From an uncultured Pedobacter sp. (GTDB lineage: Bacteria > Bacteroidota > Bacteroidia > Sphingobacteriales > Sphingobacteriaceae): DNA of 61,329 nucleotides. Location: NCBI RefSeq assembly GCF_913776295.1, contig NZ_CAJYOJ010000016.1:1-61329 (forward strand), in the 5' to 3' direction. A model generated the notes under the pieces. It did not search any database. It saw nothing but the letters and a program-made list of their open reading frames with translations, and had not been told where the DNA came from. Made by a program: the position numbers and the translations under genes. Positions 25,633-34,948 of this stretch are shown piece after piece (the stretch's first letter is position 1; every line of letters begins with the position of its first letter).

Positions 25633-27109
25633 CAGTTTTAATCGCTTTCATAGCGGTCATGGCTTTACGTAAGGTAGCACCAATTTGCTCAACCTGATGA
25701 GAACGGATCGCTTCGTTTACCTCAATTAGTTGTCTGTTATCAACAGCGCCATCTTTACCTTCATTAAAGTTTTTACCAACTAAATCAGTATCAACTTTTT
25801 TCATGAAATCAGCTAATAATGGTTTGCAGGCTTGATCGAAAAGATAACATCCGTATTCTGCAGTATCAGAAATAACACGGTTCATTTCAAACAATTTTTT
25901 ACGCGCAATGGTGTTGGCAATAAGAGGTGTTTCGTGTAATGATTCGTAGTATGCCGATTCTGGTTTGATACCTGCCTGTACCATGGTTTCGAAAGCCAGT
26001 TCAACGCCGGCACGCACAAAAGCAACCATTAAAGTATAGTTGTCAAAATATTCCTGCTCACCGATTTTAACATCGCCAGCCGGGGTTTTTTCGAATGCAG
26101 TTTCACCCGTTTCAGCTCTCCATTTTAACAGGTTTTTGTCGCCATTTGCCCAATCTTCCATCATCGTACGGCTAAATTCGCCGCTCATGATATCATCCTG
26201 GTGTTTCTGAAACAATGGACGCATAATGTCTTTCAGTTCTTCTGAAATTTCGAAGGCTTTGATTTTAGCGACATTGCTTAATCTGTCCATCATTGCCGTA
26301 ATACCACCTTGTTTTAAGGCCTCAGTAATGACTTCGACACCGTATTGAACCAATTTAGAAGCATAACCTGCATCAATTCCCTTTTCTACCATTTTATCGA
26401 ATGATAAGATAGAACCCGTTTGTAATAAACCGCAAAGGATGGTTTGCTCACCCATTAAATCTGATTTTACCTCAGCTACAAAGGATGATCTTAGAACTCC
26501 AGCTCTGTGGCCGCCGGTACCAACACAGTATGCTTTAGCCTGCGCCAGCCCCTTACCTTGAGGATCGTTTTCAGGGTGAACCGCGATTAAAGTAGGAACA
26601 CCAAAACCACGAACATATTCTGCCCTAACCTCACTGCCCGGGCATTTAGGTGCAACCATAATCACCGTTAAATCTTTACGGATCTGCATACCTTCTTCAA
26701 CGATATTGAAACCATGAGAATATAGCAAAGTAGCACCTTCTTTCATTAAAGGCATAATTGCATTCACCACTGCTGTATGCTGTTTATCTGGGGTAAGGTT
26801 GATCACCACATCTGCATTTGGAATCAATTCTTCGTAAGTGCCAACTGTGAAATTATTTTCAGTTGCATTTTTCCAAGAATCGCGTTTGCCTTCAATTGCT
26901 TCCTTACGTAAAGTGTAGCTTACATCTAAACCACTATCTCTTAAATTTAAACCTTGGTTTAAGCCTTGAGCGCCGCAACCTACAATTACCAGTTTTTTGC
27001 CTTTTAATGCGCTAACGCCATCTAAAAATTCAGCACTGTCCATGAAGTCGCAAACACCTAATTGGTTTAGTTTTTCTCTAAGAGGTAATGTGTTAAAATA
27101 ATTTGCCAT
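25628..27109 (-). CDS. ilvC: Ketol-acid reductoisomerase, class II
   Basis: A 493-aa NADPH-dependent enzyme converting acetolactate or acetohydroxybutyrate to the dihydroxy acid. The dinucleotide motif is [30 protein letters not shown] and [10 protein letters not shown] follow. The length and duplicated C-terminal helical part (two catalytic metal-binding repeats) match the long class II type of E. coli (491 aa) rather than the class I form of about 330 aa. Confidence 0.96.
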   Translation of the reverse strand: MANYFNTLPLREKLNQLGVCDFMDSAEFLDGVSALKGKKLVIVGCGAQGLNQGLNLRDSGLDVSYTLRKEAIEGKRDSWKNATENNFTVGTYEELIPNADVVINLTPDKQHTAVVNAIMPLMKEGATLLYSHGFNIVEEGMQIRKDLTVIMVAPKCPGSEVRAEYVRGFGVPTLIAVHPENDPQGKGLAQAKAYCVGTGGHRAGVLRSSFVAEVKSDLMGEQTILCGLLQTGSILSFDKMVEKGIDAGYASKLVQYGVEVITEALKQGGITAMMDRLSNVAKIKAFEISEELKDIMRPLFQKHQDDIMSGEFSRTMMEDWANGDKNLLKWRAETGETAFEKTPAGDVKIGEQEYFDNYTLMVAFVRAGVELAFETMVQAGIKPESAYYESLHETPLIANTIARKKLFEMNRVISDTAEYGCYLFDQACKPLLADFMKKVDTDLVGKNFNEGKDGAVDNRQLIEVNEAIRSHQVEQIGATLRKAMTAMKAIKTA

Positions 27110-27248
27110 TGTTTTTTATTGGTTAATTTCTATTTAATTATCGTTTATATATTCTTTTTTTCTTTCGGTATTAATTACCCTGATTTAGTGACTTTACCGA
27201 TTTTTATTTCTGTTGTCAAGCTGAGGGTAGTTGAAGCATCTTTCTGTT

Positions 27249-27710
27249 TTACAATTGTTTCTTCAACGCTGCGGCATAGCCAAAATGCACGTTATCATGT
27301 CCGATAGTGGTAATCAGTACCTCTTCAATACTATTCAGCTGCACACCGTAGGTTGACGTCGAAAAAGGGGTGATGTTTGCAAATGTTCCTTTTGCATAAT
27401 CTTCTTTTATCTTTTCGATGCTTTCCAGGGCAATCTTCTTCAGCTCTGCAACTTCCGCTTCCGATACCGTGTAAGTTGGTTTTGTATCTTTCTTGTAAAC
27501 CTCGTTAAACTTTACGCTACTTGCATCGGGCCAGATCCCGGTACGAAAATAACACAAGGTCTGGGTGCTTACAACAATGTGTCCAAAGTTCCAGATGACG
27601 TTGTTGTTATAACCATCCGGAATTTTATTCAGCTGTTCGATCGTTAAGCTATCAACCAACTTAATAAATGCCGTTCTTGAGTTAACGATAAATTCAAATA
27701 TCTGATCCAT
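27249..27710 (-). CDS. DinB-family protein
   Basis: A 153-aa four-helix-bundle protein. The metal-binding histidines of the DinB/YfiT fold are visible in NFGHIVVSTQTL and IGHDNVHFGYA. Family members include thiol-dependent transferases, often of unknown substrate. It lies within the ilv/leu array 8 bp downstream of the VOC gene, so the two are probably one insertion. Confidence 0.8.
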   Translation of the reverse strand: MDQIFEFIVNSRTAFIKLVDSLTIEQLNKIPDGYNNNVIWNFGHIVVSTQTLCYFRTGIWPDASSVKFNEVYKKDTKPTYTVSEAEVAELKKIALESIEKIKEDYAKGTFANITPFSTSTYGVQLNSIEEVLITTIGHDNVHFGYAAALKKQL

Positions 27711-27717
27711 TCTGCTT

Positions 27718-28095
27718 CTATTTTTCTGCTTCAGTTAAAGTTTGGTTAAAAGTTATTTTGTTGTAAAACGGATCGTTTACGGTTACCGCCCAGGTTCCGT
27801 AAAATGTTTTTTCCAATCCGGGGCGGTTGTATTTATATTTTTTATCAATAATGTTGTTATGAAATTCTTTCAGCCCTGTACAATCTACAAAAACACTTGC
27901 ACCCGGAGAACAGTCGCCATGATGCTGGGTTAGATGTAATTCGATACCGTTGAGTGAAATCTGCATATAAACTGGTGCATTTTCTTCGAAAGTATGTTCC
28001 CAGTCTATTTTAAAGCCAAGCCAGTCCACATAAAACTCGATGGCTTTATCGTAATCAAATATTCTGAGCACTGGTATGGCTTTATTACATTTCAT
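27718..28095 (-). CDS. VOC-superfamily (glyoxalase/bleomycin-resistance-like) protein
   Basis: A 125-aa protein of the vicinal-oxygen-chelate fold. IPVLRIFDYDKAIEFYVDWLG, the strand MQISLNGIELHLTQHHGD, and WAVTVNDPFYNKITF are typical of the BRP/MblI-type group. Some relatives bind drugs such as bleomycin; the function here cannot be told. It sits between ilvN and the DinB gene. Confidence 0.82.
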   Translation of the reverse strand: MKCNKAIPVLRIFDYDKAIEFYVDWLGFKIDWEHTFEENAPVYMQISLNGIELHLTQHHGDCSPGASVFVDCTGLKEFHNNIIDKKYKYNRPGLEKTFYGTWAVTVNDPFYNKITFNQTLTEAEK

Positions 28096-28144
28096 GTTTT
28101 TAGTTTAACCGCAAAGGGCGAAAAGTTCTTTCGCAAAGGTCAAA

Positions 28145-28188
28145 GTATTTTACTTTTACCTTCCGCCTTTCTACCCTCTACCTTAATA
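28145..28188 (-). repeat. Purine-rich repeat after ilvN
   Basis: On the coding strand AAGGTAGAGGGTAGAAAGG and CGGAAGGTAAAAG begin just after the ilvN TAG stop. Confidence 0.6.
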
Positions 28189-28827
28189 CTACATGGTGAA
28201 AATTTTCTCTCCTTTATCAAGAAACTCATTTTCTACCAGTTCTTCCCCTGGTTCAAAGGCTTCGAATTCTTTTAACTTTTCATGGAAACCTGCGCTGTCT
28301 TTAATAATGGCAACTCTTGCTGAGCGAACAAATTCGATCAGTTCATAAGGTTCTAAAGCTTTCACCAACGCATCAGTTTCTTCGCGGTGACCGGTTACGG
28401 CGAAAACTGTATAGTCTTTTCGGATCACTACTGCACTGGCGCCGTATTGCCTCAATAAACGCTCAACAGTCACTTTTTCTGCAATTTCATCGGTAGAAAC
28501 TTTGTAAAGTGCCAGTTCCTGCCAGATGATCTCATCGTTGGTATTAAAATAAACCTTTAACACTTCGATTTGCTTTTCAATCTGCCGAGCCAATTTCCGT
28601 ACTACTTCGTAGCTTTCCTGAATCACGATGTTGAAACGGTGGATGCCATCAATTTCGGAAGGGGAGGTGTTGAGGCTTTCGATGTTTATTTTCCTTTTCG
28701 AGAAAATAATCGCAATCCTGTTTAATAAACCGATGCGGTTTTCGGCATAAACCGTGATGGTAAATTCCTGCTTACCGTCAAAATCAGCTTTTGTTGTTTT
28801 ATATTCTAATGTATTTTCAGTACTCAT
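28189..28827 (-). CDS. ilvN: Acetolactate synthase small (regulatory) subunit
   Basis: A 212-aa regulatory partner of IlvB. An N-terminal ACT domain (FTITVYAENRIGLLNRIAIIF, KINIESLNTSPSEIDGIHRF) binds valine in the family. A second ferredoxin-like half follows (VTVERLLRQYGASAVVIRKDY). It is longer than E. coli IlvH (163 aa), with an acidic C-terminal tail. It follows ilvB with about 120 bp between, occupied by a CGTCAT element. Confidence 0.93.
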   Translation of the reverse strand: MSTENTLEYKTTKADFDGKQEFTITVYAENRIGLLNRIAIIFSKRKINIESLNTSPSEIDGIHRFNIVIQESYEVVRKLARQIEKQIEVLKVYFNTNDEIIWQELALYKVSTDEIAEKVTVERLLRQYGASAVVIRKDYTVFAVTGHREETDALVKALEPYELIEFVRSARVAIIKDSAGFHEKLKEFEAFEPGEELVENEFLDKGEKIFTM

Positions 28828-28848
28828 GATTATTTCTTTTTACGTATT

Positions 28849-28924
28849 CGTCATTTCAGCCTTTTGGAGAAATCTGCTATTGAAAAAGATCTCTTCGTTT
28901 CGCTTCGCTACAGTCGAGATGACG
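28849..28924. mobile_element. MITE-like CGTCAT element between ilvB and ilvN
   Basis: The unit runs from CGTCATTTC to CGAGATGACG, with TTCGTTTCGCTTCGCTACAG inside. About 76 bp, non-coding; same family as 4825-4925 and 17531-17640. It could fold in the polycistronic mRNA. Confidence 0.5.
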
Positions 28925-28949
28925 ATTAAAGCTAGCTTCAACTTCTGCC

Positions 28950-30701
28950 TTATTTCAATCTGATTTCGCTTACGCTCATTCCCTGCGGAACCATTGGGAA
29001 AACATTGTTTTCTCTGCCCACCATAACTTCAAGTAAGTAAGAACCCTCGTGGTTGATCATGGTTTCCAATGCTGCTTTAAGGTTTGCGCGTTCGTCAACT
29101 TTTGCTGCCTCGATGTAATAAGATTTAGCCAATGCTACAAAATCAGGGCTGGTGATGTTCACAAAAGAATAACGCTTATCATGAAATAATTGCTGCCATT
29201 GGCGAACCATTCCTAAGAAACGGTTATTCAGGATCAGTATTTTTACTGCAGCACCGAATTGCATAATGGTACCTAATTCCTGAGGAGTCATTTGAAAACC
29301 CCCGTCACCAATAATAGCAATAACCGTTTTTTCAGGAGCACCGTATTTAGCACCAATTGCCGCCGGTAAACCAAAACCCATGGTTCCTAACCCACCAGAA
29401 GTGATATTGCTGCGGCTATTGTTGAATGTTGCGTAACGGCAAGCTACCATCTGATGCTGGCCAACATCGGTAACAATTACGGCTTCACCACCACAGATTT
29501 CGTTGATGTTGCGTAATACTTCGCCCATGGTCATTTCTTCGCCAGCAGGATAAAGTTCCGGTGTAATCACCTGGTCTATTTCCTGTTGGTTGTATTGCCT
29601 GAATTTGGCAAGCCATTCTTCATGGTTATTTTCATTCACCAAATTGGTTAACAGGGGCAAAGTTTCCTTACAGTCGCCCCAAACACCTACTTCAGCTTTA
29701 ACGTTTTTATCAATTTCAGCTGGATCGATATCCAAATGAACAATTTTAGCCTGCTTGGCATATTTATCCAGGCGGCCGGTTACGCGGTCATCAAAGCGCA
29801 TACCGATGGCGATAATAACATCCGCTTCGTTGGTTAACACATTGGGGCCATAATTACCATGCATACCCAACATACCTACATTTAAAGGGTGAGCGGTTGG
29901 GATAGCGCTTTCGCCCATGATGGTCCAGGCCGAAGGGATACCCGTTTTTTCGATAAAGGCTTTAAATTCTTTTTCGGCCTTGCCTAAAATCACACCCTGA
30001 CCAAACAATACGAAAGGTTTTTTAGCTGCATTAATCAGTTCGGCAGCCTGTTCAATATATTCAATCCTAACTTTCGGTTTTGGGCGATAACTGCGGATGT
30101 GGTTACATTTTACATACTCGGGGAACTCTTCAAGCTGTAACTGTGCATTTTTGGTGATGTCGATCAACACCGGACCTGGTCTGCCGCTTTTAGCAATGTA
30201 AAAAGCTTTGGCCAATACTTCCTGAATTTCTTTGGCATCGGTAATCTGATAGTTCCATTTGGTAACAGGTGTAGTGATGTTGATGACATCGGTTTCCTGG
30301 AAAGCATCTGTTCCCAATAAGTGTGCAAACACCTGACCTGTGATACATACTAAAGGTGTACTGTCAATCTGTGCATCAGCCAAACCTGTAACCAGGTTAG
30401 TTGCGCCTGGGCCGCTGGTGGCAAAACAAACACCCACTTTGCCGCTTGCGCGTGCAAAACCTTGTGCCGCGTGTATGCCACCCTGTTCATGGCGAACCAA
30501 TATATGTTCTAATTTATCGGCATAATCATAAAGCGCATCATAAATGGGCATGATTGCGCCTCCCGGATAACCGAAAATGGTGGTAACACCTTCTTCAATT
30601 AATCCATTCAACAATACCTGAGAGCCTGTACCTTTAAATAAGGTAGTTGAGGTTTCTGCTTTCGTCTCGGTTTGTTGCATTGTTTCTTGTGCAGTTTCCA
30701 T
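28950..30701 (-). CDS. ilvB: Acetolactate synthase large (catalytic) subunit
   Basis: A 583-aa thiamine-diphosphate enzyme that makes acetolactate or acetohydroxybutyrate. The ThDP Glu is in LVRHEQGGIHAAQGFARASG. The metal/ThDP motif is IIGDGGFQMTPQELGT...LNNRFLGM. FAD-binding and central domains are intact. The N-terminal 20 residues are Gln/Thr/Glu-rich and precede the conserved GSQVLLNGLIEEGV. It is preceded by a broken ORF6N gene that separates it from ilvD. Confidence 0.96.
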   Translation of the reverse strand: METAQETMQQTETKAETSTTLFKGTGSQVLLNGLIEEGVTTIFGYPGGAIMPIYDALYDYADKLEHILVRHEQGGIHAAQGFARASGKVGVCFATSGPGATNLVTGLADAQIDSTPLVCITGQVFAHLLGTDAFQETDVINITTPVTKWNYQITDAKEIQEVLAKAFYIAKSGRPGPVLIDITKNAQLQLEEFPEYVKCNHIRSYRPKPKVRIEYIEQAAELINAAKKPFVLFGQGVILGKAEKEFKAFIEKTGIPSAWTIMGESAIPTAHPLNVGMLGMHGNYGPNVLTNEADVIIAIGMRFDDRVTGRLDKYAKQAKIVHLDIDPAEIDKNVKAEVGVWGDCKETLPLLTNLVNENNHEEWLAKFRQYNQQEIDQVITPELYPAGEEMTMGEVLRNINEICGGEAVIVTDVGQHQMVACRYATFNNSRSNITSGGLGTMGFGLPAAIGAKYGAPEKTVIAIIGDGGFQMTPQELGTIMQFGAAVKILILNNRFLGMVRQWQQLFHDKRYSFVNITSPDFVALAKSYYIEAAKVDERANLKAALETMINHEGSYLLEVMVGRENNVFPMVPQGMSVSEIRLK

Positions 30702-30722
30702 AGTTATGTTTTTGCGGTTCTA

Positions 30723-31292
30723 CTATTCTTTAATTTTAAACCCTATTCTTTCTCTGTCTTTCCATTTGATCTGAGCAATTTTCTCATCAATCAGGTTTTC
30801 CATAGCGTCATAAAGTTCGTTCAGCTGAACATCATGTTCCCCAATCCGTTCTTTAATCTCTGTTAATTGTTCGTTAATGTTGCTTTGTTTCAGCAATATT
30901 TTACGGACATCAACGAAAGCCCTCATGACGGCGATGTTCATGTTAATGGCTTTATCGCTATTGACAACTCCACTTAACATAGCTACCCCTTGTTCTGTAA
31001 AGGCATAAGGTGTTACTCCCACATTTCTTTTATTTTGACTTACCATCAAAATTTTTGGTTAGCCATCAGCCTTTTCTAAAGATGCGGTCACAATTTGTGA
31101 CCGGATACTTTCCCATTCAACTGGAGTGAGCCGAAACATAAAATCGTCCGGAAAACGCTTTATGTTACGTTTTACCGACTGATTAAGCGCTTTCGTTTCC
31201 ACTTCATAAAGTGCTGCCAGATCGAAATCCAACATTACCCTTTCTCCCCGGATTTCATAAATCCTGTTCTGAATACTTTTAATTATTTGCAT
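30723..31292 (-). pseudogene. ORF6N-domain gene broken by an in-frame stop
   Basis: Two pieces in the same frame. The first (31292-31059) encodes the ORF6N DNA-binding domain, with IYEIRGERVMLDFDLAALYEVETKALNQ and PDDFMFRLTPVEWESIRSQIV each visible in part. The second (31049-30723) carries the usual continuation VTPYAFTEQGVAMLSGVVNS and a coiled-coil tail. A TAA at 31061-31059 separates them and no frameshift is needed to join them. ORF6N proteins are phage- and mobile-element-associated regulators of about 180-300 aa. A split functional pair is possible, since an ATG lies 12 nt after the stop. It sits between ilvD and ilvB, so it must be transcribed with them. Confidence 0.72.
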
Positions 31293-31337
31293 AATCTGTT
31301 TCTTTAGTAATCAATTAATCCAGGGATGATTTTTGAT

Positions 31338-33020
31338 TTAATATTCGTCGGTTACGCAACCACTTGCTGCGTCTGAAACTGTTTTAGCATATTTATACAG
31401 TACACCTTTTGTAACTTTCAATTCTGGCTGTACATATTTTTTTCTACGTTCAGCAATTATCTCATCGCTCACCTGCAGGTTGATGATGTTATTTACCGCA
31501 TCAATTAAAATCGGATCTTCATCTTCGACGAGGCCGATTAAACCACCTTTGTAAGATTCTGGTGTGATGTGGCCAACCACGAAACCATGCGTACCACCAG
31601 AGAAACGGCCATCGGTAATTAAAGCAACCGACTTGCCCAAACCGGCGCCGATAATGGCTGAGGTCGGTTTCAACATTTCCGGCATACCCGGAGCGCCAAC
31701 CGGACCTGAATTCTTGATCACAATGACATCGCCAGGTTTTACGCGACCGCTCGAAATACCGGCAATTAAATCGTGCTCGCCATCAAAAACACGCGCCGGA
31801 CCTTCAAATTTTTCGCCTTCTTTACCGCTGATCTTGGCTACTGACCCTTTTTCGGCCAGGTTTCCATAAAGAATCTGCAAGTGGCCTGTTGCTTTGATGG
31901 GTTCGCTTAATTTTTGAACGATTTTCTGGTCGTAATCCATAATCGATTTCACGTCAGCAAGATTTTCAGCTACTGTTTTGCCAGTTACGGTTAAACAATC
32001 GCCGTGGATCAGGCCTTCATTCAACAGATATTTCATTACTGCAGGTGTACCGCCATATTGATGCAAATCCTGCATCAGGTATGTTCCACTTGGTTTAAAA
32101 TCCGAAAGTACTGGTGTTACATCGCTCATGCGTTGAAAGTCGTCTTGCGTTATTTCTATCCCAATTGCTTTACCTATGGCAATGAAATGCAGTACGGCAT
32201 TGGTACTTCCTCCCAATATGATAATTAGACGGATGGCATTCTCGAATGCTTTTCTGGTCATGATATCTGATGGTTTGATATCTTTCTCCAGTAAAACCCT
32301 AATATATTTACCTGCATCTAAACATTCTTGTTTTTTCTCCGGGCTTATGGCCGGGTTTGAAGAAGAATAAGGTAAGCTCATGCCCAAAGCCTCAATTGCT
32401 GATGCCATGGTATTAGCGGTATACATCCCGCCACATGCGCCTGCACCGGGGCAGGTATGTTTGATAATACCCTGATAATCTTCCTCCGAAAGATTACCGC
32501 AGATTTTTTGTCCTAACGCTTCGAATGCCGAAACAATATTCAATTCTTCACCTTTATAATGGCCTGGGGCAATAGTTCCCCCATAAACCATAATAGATGG
32601 GCGATCTAAACGTGCCATGGCCATAATGGCGCCCGGCATATTTTTATCGCAGCCTGGTATAGCAATTACACCATCGTAATATTGGCCGCCGCAAATGGTT
32701 TCGATACTATCGGCAATTACATCGCGGCTAACCAACGAGTAGCGCATACCATCCGTACCGTTGCTCATTCCATCACTTACCCCAATGGTATTAAAAACCA
32801 AGCCCACTAAATCATTTTTCCAGACCCCTGCTTTGACCTCTTTTGCGAGGTCGTTTAAGTGCATGTTGCAGGTGTTACCATCATAGCCCATACTGGCAAT
32901 ACCAACCTGCGCTTTAGCCATATCAGCATCGGTTAAACCGATTCCATAAAGCATAGCCTGAGCAGCTGGTTGTGTTGGATCTTGTGTAAATGTTTTACTG
33001 TACTTGTTTAATTCGCTCAT
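31338..33020 (-). CDS. ilvD: Dihydroxy-acid dehydratase
   Basis: A 560-aa Fe-S enzyme dehydrating dihydroxy acids to 2-oxoisovalerate and 2-oxo-3-methylvalerate. The cluster-binding cysteines are in [22 protein letters not shown] and [18 protein letters not shown]. The C-terminal [15 protein letters not shown] is conserved. It is the first large gene of the ilv/leu array. An attenuator with a leader peptide lies just upstream (33065-33243). Confidence 0.96.
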   Translation of the reverse strand: MSELNKYSKTFTQDPTQPAAQAMLYGIGLTDADMAKAQVGIASMGYDGNTCNMHLNDLAKEVKAGVWKNDLVGLVFNTIGVSDGMSNGTDGMRYSLVSRDVIADSIETICGGQYYDGVIAIPGCDKNMPGAIMAMARLDRPSIMVYGGTIAPGHYKGEELNIVSAFEALGQKICGNLSEEDYQGIIKHTCPGAGACGGMYTANTMASAIEALGMSLPYSSSNPAISPEKKQECLDAGKYIRVLLEKDIKPSDIMTRKAFENAIRLIIILGGSTNAVLHFIAIGKAIGIEITQDDFQRMSDVTPVLSDFKPSGTYLMQDLHQYGGTPAVMKYLLNEGLIHGDCLTVTGKTVAENLADVKSIMDYDQKIVQKLSEPIKATGHLQILYGNLAEKGSVAKISGKEGEKFEGPARVFDGEHDLIAGISSGRVKPGDVIVIKNSGPVGAPGMPEMLKPTSAIIGAGLGKSVALITDGRFSGGTHGFVVGHITPESYKGGLIGLVEDEDPILIDAVNNIINLQVSDEIIAERRKKYVQPELKVTKGVLYKYAKTVSDAASGCVTDEY

Positions 33021-33067
33021 TGTTTAAAATGTATATTCTGGTTCTGTTAGTTATATTCTGTTGAGGC

Positions 33068-33099
33068 AAAAAAAAACCGCCTCTTTTAGGAGGCGGTTT
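33068..33099 (-). terminator. Attenuator terminator upstream of ilvD
   Basis: On the - strand AAACCGCCTC (33099-33090), a 6-nt loop, GAGGCGGTTT and a run of T. It lies about 48 bp before the ilvD start and 20 bp after the leader stop codon. Its first arm (CCGCCTC) can instead pair with GAGGTGG inside the leader frame (within 33136-33144). Confidence 0.88.
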
Positions 33100-33119
33100 C
33101 GATATGGGTATATTTTATA

Positions 33120-33197
33120 TTATACGCAACGATTTCCACCTCTTTTTTTAGAAATGACAATAATAAGGTTGCTAATCATGTTTGTATTTTTATTCAT
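33120..33197 (-). CDS. ilv operon leader peptide (branched-chain attenuator)
   Basis: A 25-aa frame from ATG 33197 to TAA 33120 reads MNKNTNMISNLIIVISKKRG then GNRCV. Codons 11-15 are Leu-Ile-Ile-Val-Ile, with another Ile at 8. Codons 19-21 carry GAGGTGG, which is complementary (one G-U pair) to the first arm of the following terminator. A stall at the Leu/Ile/Val codons would leave this arm free to form an antiterminator. Finishing the peptide would let the terminator form. It starts about 10 nt after the predicted transcription start. Layout is seen in sequence; the mechanism is inferred by analogy with ilv attenuators. Confidence 0.82.
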   Translation of the reverse strand: MNKNTNMISNLIIVISKKRGGNRCV

Positions 33198-33213
33198 GTC
33201 GGAGACTGAACTA

Positions 33214-33243
33214 CAAACATACTAACTTGTTTAAAAATGCAAA
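33214..33243 (-). promoter_or_regulatory. Promoter of the ilv/leu array
   Basis: On the - strand TTTG (33243-33240), 18 nt, then TATGTTTG (33221-33214), an exact TAnnTTTG. The predicted start is near 33207, just before the leader peptide ATG. Confidence 0.65.
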
Positions 33244-33264
33244 GAACTATTTTACTGTATTTCT

Positions 33265-33843
33265 CTATTTCTTCACTGCGATTATAATTCCTGTTGCCCA
33301 AACTTGTTTGGTTAAATGTAAATCATCGCGTGATTCTAAATCTTTAATCAATTTATTTACTTTTTCCTGATGTCCGTCAGGCCAATTTTGTTGAGGTAAC
33401 ATGTCATCAATGATATAAAGACCACCTTGATTGAGCATGGTAATTGCTTCATCTAAAAGCAAATATTTCCCATGCCACGTATCTGCAAATATGTAATCGA
33501 ATTTTTTGGTACCATTTTTTTTAAACCACTCTGCGCCATCGGTATTAATCAAGGTTAAACGGCTGTCGTGGCTTAGAAAACCGCTCGCAATCGCCAGGAA
33601 TCTACCGTCATGATCTATTGATGTCAAAGTACTTTGTTCATCCATGCCATCCAATATCCAGGCTGTCGATAAACCTGTTCCGGTACCAAGTTCAAGAAAG
33701 CTGCCAGAAGGTTTAGATGTCGCGAGCGTTTTAAGCAAAGAACAGGTTAATACGTCAGAAGCCATATCAAACTCCGACGCCTTAGTGGCAGCATTTATTT
33801 GCTGATAGGCTCTTGGATAATTTTGATTGATTTCTTCCATCAT
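33265..33843 (-). CDS. Class I SAM-dependent methyltransferase
   Basis: A 192-aa protein. Motif I FLELGTGTGLSTAWIL, the acidic residue in LTSIDHDGRF, and FDYIFADTWHGKYLLLDEA fit the O-methyltransferase-like (Methyltransf_24) group. The start may be ATG 33843 or the adjacent ATG 33840. It lies between ilvE and the ilv leader on the same strand, 136 bp after ilvE, and may be read with ilvE. The substrate is unknown. Confidence 0.82.
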   Translation of the reverse strand: MMEEINQNYPRAYQQINAATKASEFDMASDVLTCSLLKTLATSKPSGSFLELGTGTGLSTAWILDGMDEQSTLTSIDHDGRFLAIASGFLSHDSRLTLINTDGAEWFKKNGTKKFDYIFADTWHGKYLLLDEAITMLNQGGLYIIDDMLPQQNWPDGHQEKVNKLIKDLESRDDLHLTKQVWATGIIIAVKK

Positions 33844-33979
33844 CTGTTTTTTGAATTTTTTTTTATTAATTGGATTTTTTCTTTCGGTTGATGTTTCATG
33901 GTCTTTTGGTTCATGATCAACAGTAAACAGTAGATCCTAATATGTTATGAGCCACTTAACTATGAACTATCAACCTATT

Positions 33980-34870
33980 TTATATAATCACTTCGTAATT
34001 GACTTTTTCCAGCACCAGGTTTTTGTAGGCACGCTGTATGGTGTAGCCGATAGATTCTCTCCATAACGGACGATAAACAATATCATCAATAGAGGCAATG
34101 CCCGCTATCTCGGTTGCTGTTCCACATAAAAAAGCACTGTCGGCCTTTCTGAGGTCTTCTATGGTAAGTTTCTTCTCCACACATTCTATATCTAAAACAG
34201 TGCAAAGTTCTTTTACTGTTGCCCTTGTAATACCAGGTAAAATGTTTCCTAAAGATGGTGTATATAATTTGCCATCTTTTTCGAGGAAAATATTTGCTCC
34301 GGATGCTTCAGCAACAAAACCATGCATGTCTAAAAGTAAGGCTTCGTCGTAACCCTTGATGTTTGCTGCTGTAGTAGCTAAAATAGAGTTGACGTAGTTT
34401 CCACTCAGTTTTGCCTCCATCGGAACCGATTTTGGATTTGGTCTTTCGTAGTCGGAAACAGTTAATTTAAGCAATTTGTTGCCCGAATATGCATCCCATT
34501 CCCAGGCGCATATCAAAATCGAAACGCCAGTTGGTTCGTTTAATTTCATGTTTGGGTGGCAAAATACCAAAGGTCGGATATAAGCATCTTTCAGCTTGTT
34601 CAACTGAAGCAATTTATAAGTCGCAGCAATTAACTCCTGTTTATCCCAGGGAAACGGAATGTTTGCCAGCTGGCAAGAACGTTCTAAACGGTCGAAATGG
34701 GCTACAGCCTTGAAAATGCGGTTGCCATTGTGCGTTTTATAGGCTCTAATACCCTCGAAAGCAGCATAGCCGTAATGAAGCGATTGTCCGTAAAGGTCAG
34801 TGCTGCTATTTACCGCTTTTTCAAAAGCTCCGTCGAGGTAAATAATCGTATTAGAATTGTAGTATTTCAT
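33980..34870 (-). CDS. ilvE: Branched-chain amino acid aminotransferase
   Basis: A 296-aa fold-type IV PLP aminotransferase doing the last step of Ile, Leu and Val synthesis. The PLP lysine is in EAKLSGNYVNSILA. LHYGYAAFEGIRAY at the N-terminus, EASGANIFLEKDG and LPGITRATVKEL are conserved, and the length is typical. It is not in the ilvD array but has its own leader and terminator (34893-35083), so it appears to be separately attenuated. Confidence 0.95.
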   Translation of the reverse strand: MKYYNSNTIIYLDGAFEKAVNSSTDLYGQSLHYGYAAFEGIRAYKTHNGNRIFKAVAHFDRLERSCQLANIPFPWDKQELIAATYKLLQLNKLKDAYIRPLVFCHPNMKLNEPTGVSILICAWEWDAYSGNKLLKLTVSDYERPNPKSVPMEAKLSGNYVNSILATTAANIKGYDEALLLDMHGFVAEASGANIFLEKDGKLYTPSLGNILPGITRATVKELCTVLDIECVEKKLTIEDLRKADSAFLCGTATEIAGIASIDDIVYRPLWRESIGYTIQRAYKNLVLEKVNYEVII

Positions 34871-34892
34871 AATACTCTCTTTTTTATTATTT

Positions 34893-34925
34893 AAAAAAAG
34901 CGTCCTGTTGGAATCAGGACGCTTT
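34893..34925 (-). terminator. Attenuator terminator upstream of ilvE
   Basis: An 11-bp perfect stem on the - strand, AAAGCGTCCTG (34925-34915) and CAGGACGCTTT (34907-34897), with a 7-nt loop and a T-run. It ends 23 bp before the ilvE start. Its first arm contains GCGTCC, complementary to GGACGC at the end of the leader frame (34965-34960). Confidence 0.9.
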
Positions 34926-34948
34926 AGGTATATTTAGATTATTAAAAT

